Shown: piece by piece, positions 62,670 to 64,000 of the stretch
Layout: each line of letters starts with the position of its first letter
Position numbering within the stretch: position 1 is the first letter of the stretch
From: Pedobacter glucosidilyticus
GTDB lineage: Bacteria; Bacteroidota; Bacteroidia; Sphingobacteriales; Sphingobacteriaceae
DNA: 64,000 nt
Assembly: GCF_002483235.1 (NCBI RefSeq)
Contig: NZ_DLHN01000028.1
Coordinates: 247-64,246, forward strand
Direction: 5' to 3'
Made by a program: the position numbers and the translations under genes
Notes under the pieces: generated by a model
Seen by the model: the letters and a program-made list of their open reading frames with translations, nothing else
Told to the model about the DNA's origin: nothing
Database searches by the model: none

Positions 62670-63836
62670 TTGACAAATACATTTTCAAATAAAATTAAAC
62701 ATATAGCCATTTTAGGCTCTACCGGAAGCATCGGTACACAAGCTTTAGATGTTATCAAGGCTAACCCAAGTTTGTTTAAAGCAGAGGTATTAACAGCTCA
62801 GTCTAATGTTGCTTTATTGGTTTCACAAGCTTTACAATTTCAACCTCAGTTGGTGGTTATTGCCGATGAAAGCAAATATCAGGAAGTAAAACAAGCTTTA
62901 GCACACACAAATATTGAAGTTAAGGCTGGGTATGAAGCTTTATGCGAAGCCGTAGTTTTACCCCAGTTGGATTTAGTTTTAACTGCTTTAGTTGGCTTTG
63001 CAGGTTTAAAACCTACTATTGCAGCTATCAAAGCTAAAAAGGATATCGCTTTAGCTAATAAAGAAACTATGGTAGTTGCTGGCGATTTGGTAACCACTTT
63101 GGCAAAAGAAAATGATGTTAAAATTTTACCTGTAGACTCAGAGCATTCGGCTATTTTTCAATGTTTGGTAGGCGAACAAGCACCTATAGAGAAAATATAT
63201 CTTACCGCATCTGGTGGTCCGTTTAGAGGTAAAACCAAATCAGAATTAGCTCAGGTAAGTTTTAAAGAAGCTTTAAAGCACCCTAATTGGGTTATGGGTG
63301 CAAAAATCACTATAGATTCTGCGTCTCTAATGAATAAAGGTTTGGAAGTAATTGAAGCAAAATGGCTATTCAATTTAGCCGTAGAGCAAATAGATGTTAT
63401 AGTACATCCGCAATCTATCATCCATTCTATTGTTCAATTTCAGGATGGCTCTATGAAAGCACAAATGGGGTTGCCAGATATGAAATTACCTATTCAGTAC
63501 GCATTTACACATCCCGATAGGATTGTAAGTGATTTTCCACGTTTCAATTTTCTAGATTATCCTCAACTTAGTTTTGAGCAAGCCGATACCCAAACTTTTA
63601 GAAATTTGGCTTTAGCTTATGATGCTTTAAGAAAAGGTGGAAATATGTCTTGTATAATCAATGCAGCTAATGAAGTAGTGGTTGCGGCATTTTTGAAAGA
63701 ACGTATTGGATTTTTACAAATGAGTGATGTCATAGAACGTTGTATGGATAGGGTAAGCTTTGTAGAAAACCCTATATTAGACGATTACTTTGAAACAGAT
63801 AAGCAAACAAGAATATTTGCAGAAGAGTTGATATAA
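62670..63836 (+). CDS. dxr: 1-deoxy-D-xylulose 5-phosphate reductoisomerase
   Basis: The 388-residue protein has the NADPH-binding IAILGSTGSIGTQALDVI (residues 13-30), VDSEHSAIFQCL, SGGPFRGK and IDSASLMNKGLEVIEA (metal and substrate residues), and CIINAANEVVVAAFL. It makes 2-C-methyl-D-erythritol 4-phosphate in the non-mevalonate isoprenoid pathway. No ATG lies between the in-frame stop at 62661 and the conserved core, so the start is most likely TTG at 62670. It lies 6 bases after the preceding gene and 23 before rseP. Confidence 0.97.
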   Translation: MTNTFSNKIKHIAILGSTGSIGTQALDVIKANPSLFKAEVLTAQSNVALLVSQALQFQPQLVVIADESKYQEVKQALAHTNIEVKAGYEALCEAVVLPQLDLVLTALVGFAGLKPTIAAIKAKKDIALANKETMVVAGDLVTTLAKENDVKILPVDSEHSAIFQCLVGEQAPIEKIYLTASGGPFRGKTKSELAQVSFKEALKHPNWVMGAKITIDSASLMNKGLEVIEAKWLFNLAVEQIDVIVHPQSIIHSIVQFQDGSMKAQMGLPDMKLPIQYAFTHPDRIVSDFPRFNFLDYPQLSFEQADTQTFRNLALAYDALRKGGNMSCIINAANEVVVAAFLKERIGFLQMSDVIERCMDRVSFVENPILDDYFETDKQTRIFAEELI

Positions 63837-63859
63837 ATAAAAATAGAAAAGAAAATTAG

Positions 63860-64000
63860 ATGGATGTTTTAGTTATGATTGGCCAGCTATTGCTGGGATT
63901 ATCAATTTTAATAGTTTTACACGAGTTGGGGCATTTTTGGGCTGCAAGAGCATTTGGAATTAAAGTAGAGAAATTTTATTTGTTTTTTGATGCTTGGGGC
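63860..64000 (+). CDS. rseP: Site-2 zinc protease RseP, N-terminal part (cut by window end)
   Basis: The visible 47 codons begin MDVLVMIGQLLLGLSILIVLHELGHFWAARAFGI, with the zinc motif HELGH in the first membrane helix at about residue 20. RseP cleaves anti-sigma and other membrane proteins inside the bilayer. dxr and rseP are neighbours in many bacteria, which supports the call. The gene runs past 64000. Confidence 0.9.
   Translation, partial: MDVLVMIGQLLLGLSILIVLHELGHFWAARAFGIKVEKFYLFFDAWG

Overview
The window comes from a free-living member of the Bacteroidota, most likely family Sphingobacteriaceae (Pedobacter-like). The DNA is A+T-rich. It holds a SusC/SusD pair, a hybrid two-component regulator, a type IX secretion C-terminal tail, many lipoproteins with a Bacteroidota-style lipobox, and promoters of the Bacteroidota sigma-ABfr type (TTTG, about 19 bases, TAnnTTTG). 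No rRNA, tRNA, CRISPR array, prophage or intact insertion sequence was seen. Species-level placement is inference.

Layout. 1-5421: a palindromic intergenic repeat, then a thioesterase/SLC13-permease pair, a PlsC-type acyltransferase and a glycosyltransferase/VOC pair. 5501-15126: housekeeping and accessory genes: a DUF547 lipoprotein, rpsO with a textbook promoter and terminator, an iron-type alcohol dehydrogenase, a tight MFS/ClC/hemF operon, a flavin-binding stress-type protein, a secreted transglutaminase-like protein and dctA. 15292-38888: a carbohydrate-use region. It has a GH29 fucosidase, a 1401-residue hybrid two-component regulator, a beta-helix lipoprotein, SusC, SusD, a fasciclin/CBM96-like/CSPG-like surface lipoprotein, two related clan GH-A enzymes resembling GH50 agarases (one with a T9SS tail), a GH2-malectin enzyme and a GH3-PA14 enzyme. 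The genes from SusC to GH3 are close-packed and probably co-expressed; only one hairpin interrupts them. The regulator presumably senses a breakdown product and turns on transport and hydrolysis. The substrate cannot be named with confidence; a beta-linked, possibly galactan-type and fucose-decorated polysaccharide fits best.

38924-49025: a YpdA-like reductase, purB, and a TetR/TolC/HlyD/RND efflux operon whose promoter lies under a perfect inverted repeat. A DUF3347 lipoprotein and a small unknown membrane protein follow. 49153-53672: a dinB/dnaE2 mutagenesis cassette with two CTAA-N5-TTAG palindromes over its promoter. A leader with a 111-base G-free repeat tract precedes dnaE2, and no lexA-like gene lies alongside.

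53784-64000: a long co-directional block: a BatA-type vWA membrane protein, a dihydroorotase-like protein that has lost most metal ligands (a likely pseudoenzyme), an acidic unknown protein, a DUF4199 protein, two family 2 glycosyltransferases, a membrane protein, a GH3-type acyl-adenylating enzyme, dxr with a TTG start, and the first 47 codons of rseP cut by the window edge.

The most interesting items are the dinB/dnaE2 control region and its G-free repeat leader, the degenerate dihydroorotase, the polysaccharide locus with its tandem GH50-like enzymes and three-domain surface lipoprotein, the identical 13-base leaders on divergent genes of that locus, and a 27-residue membrane peptide ORF in the susC leader.
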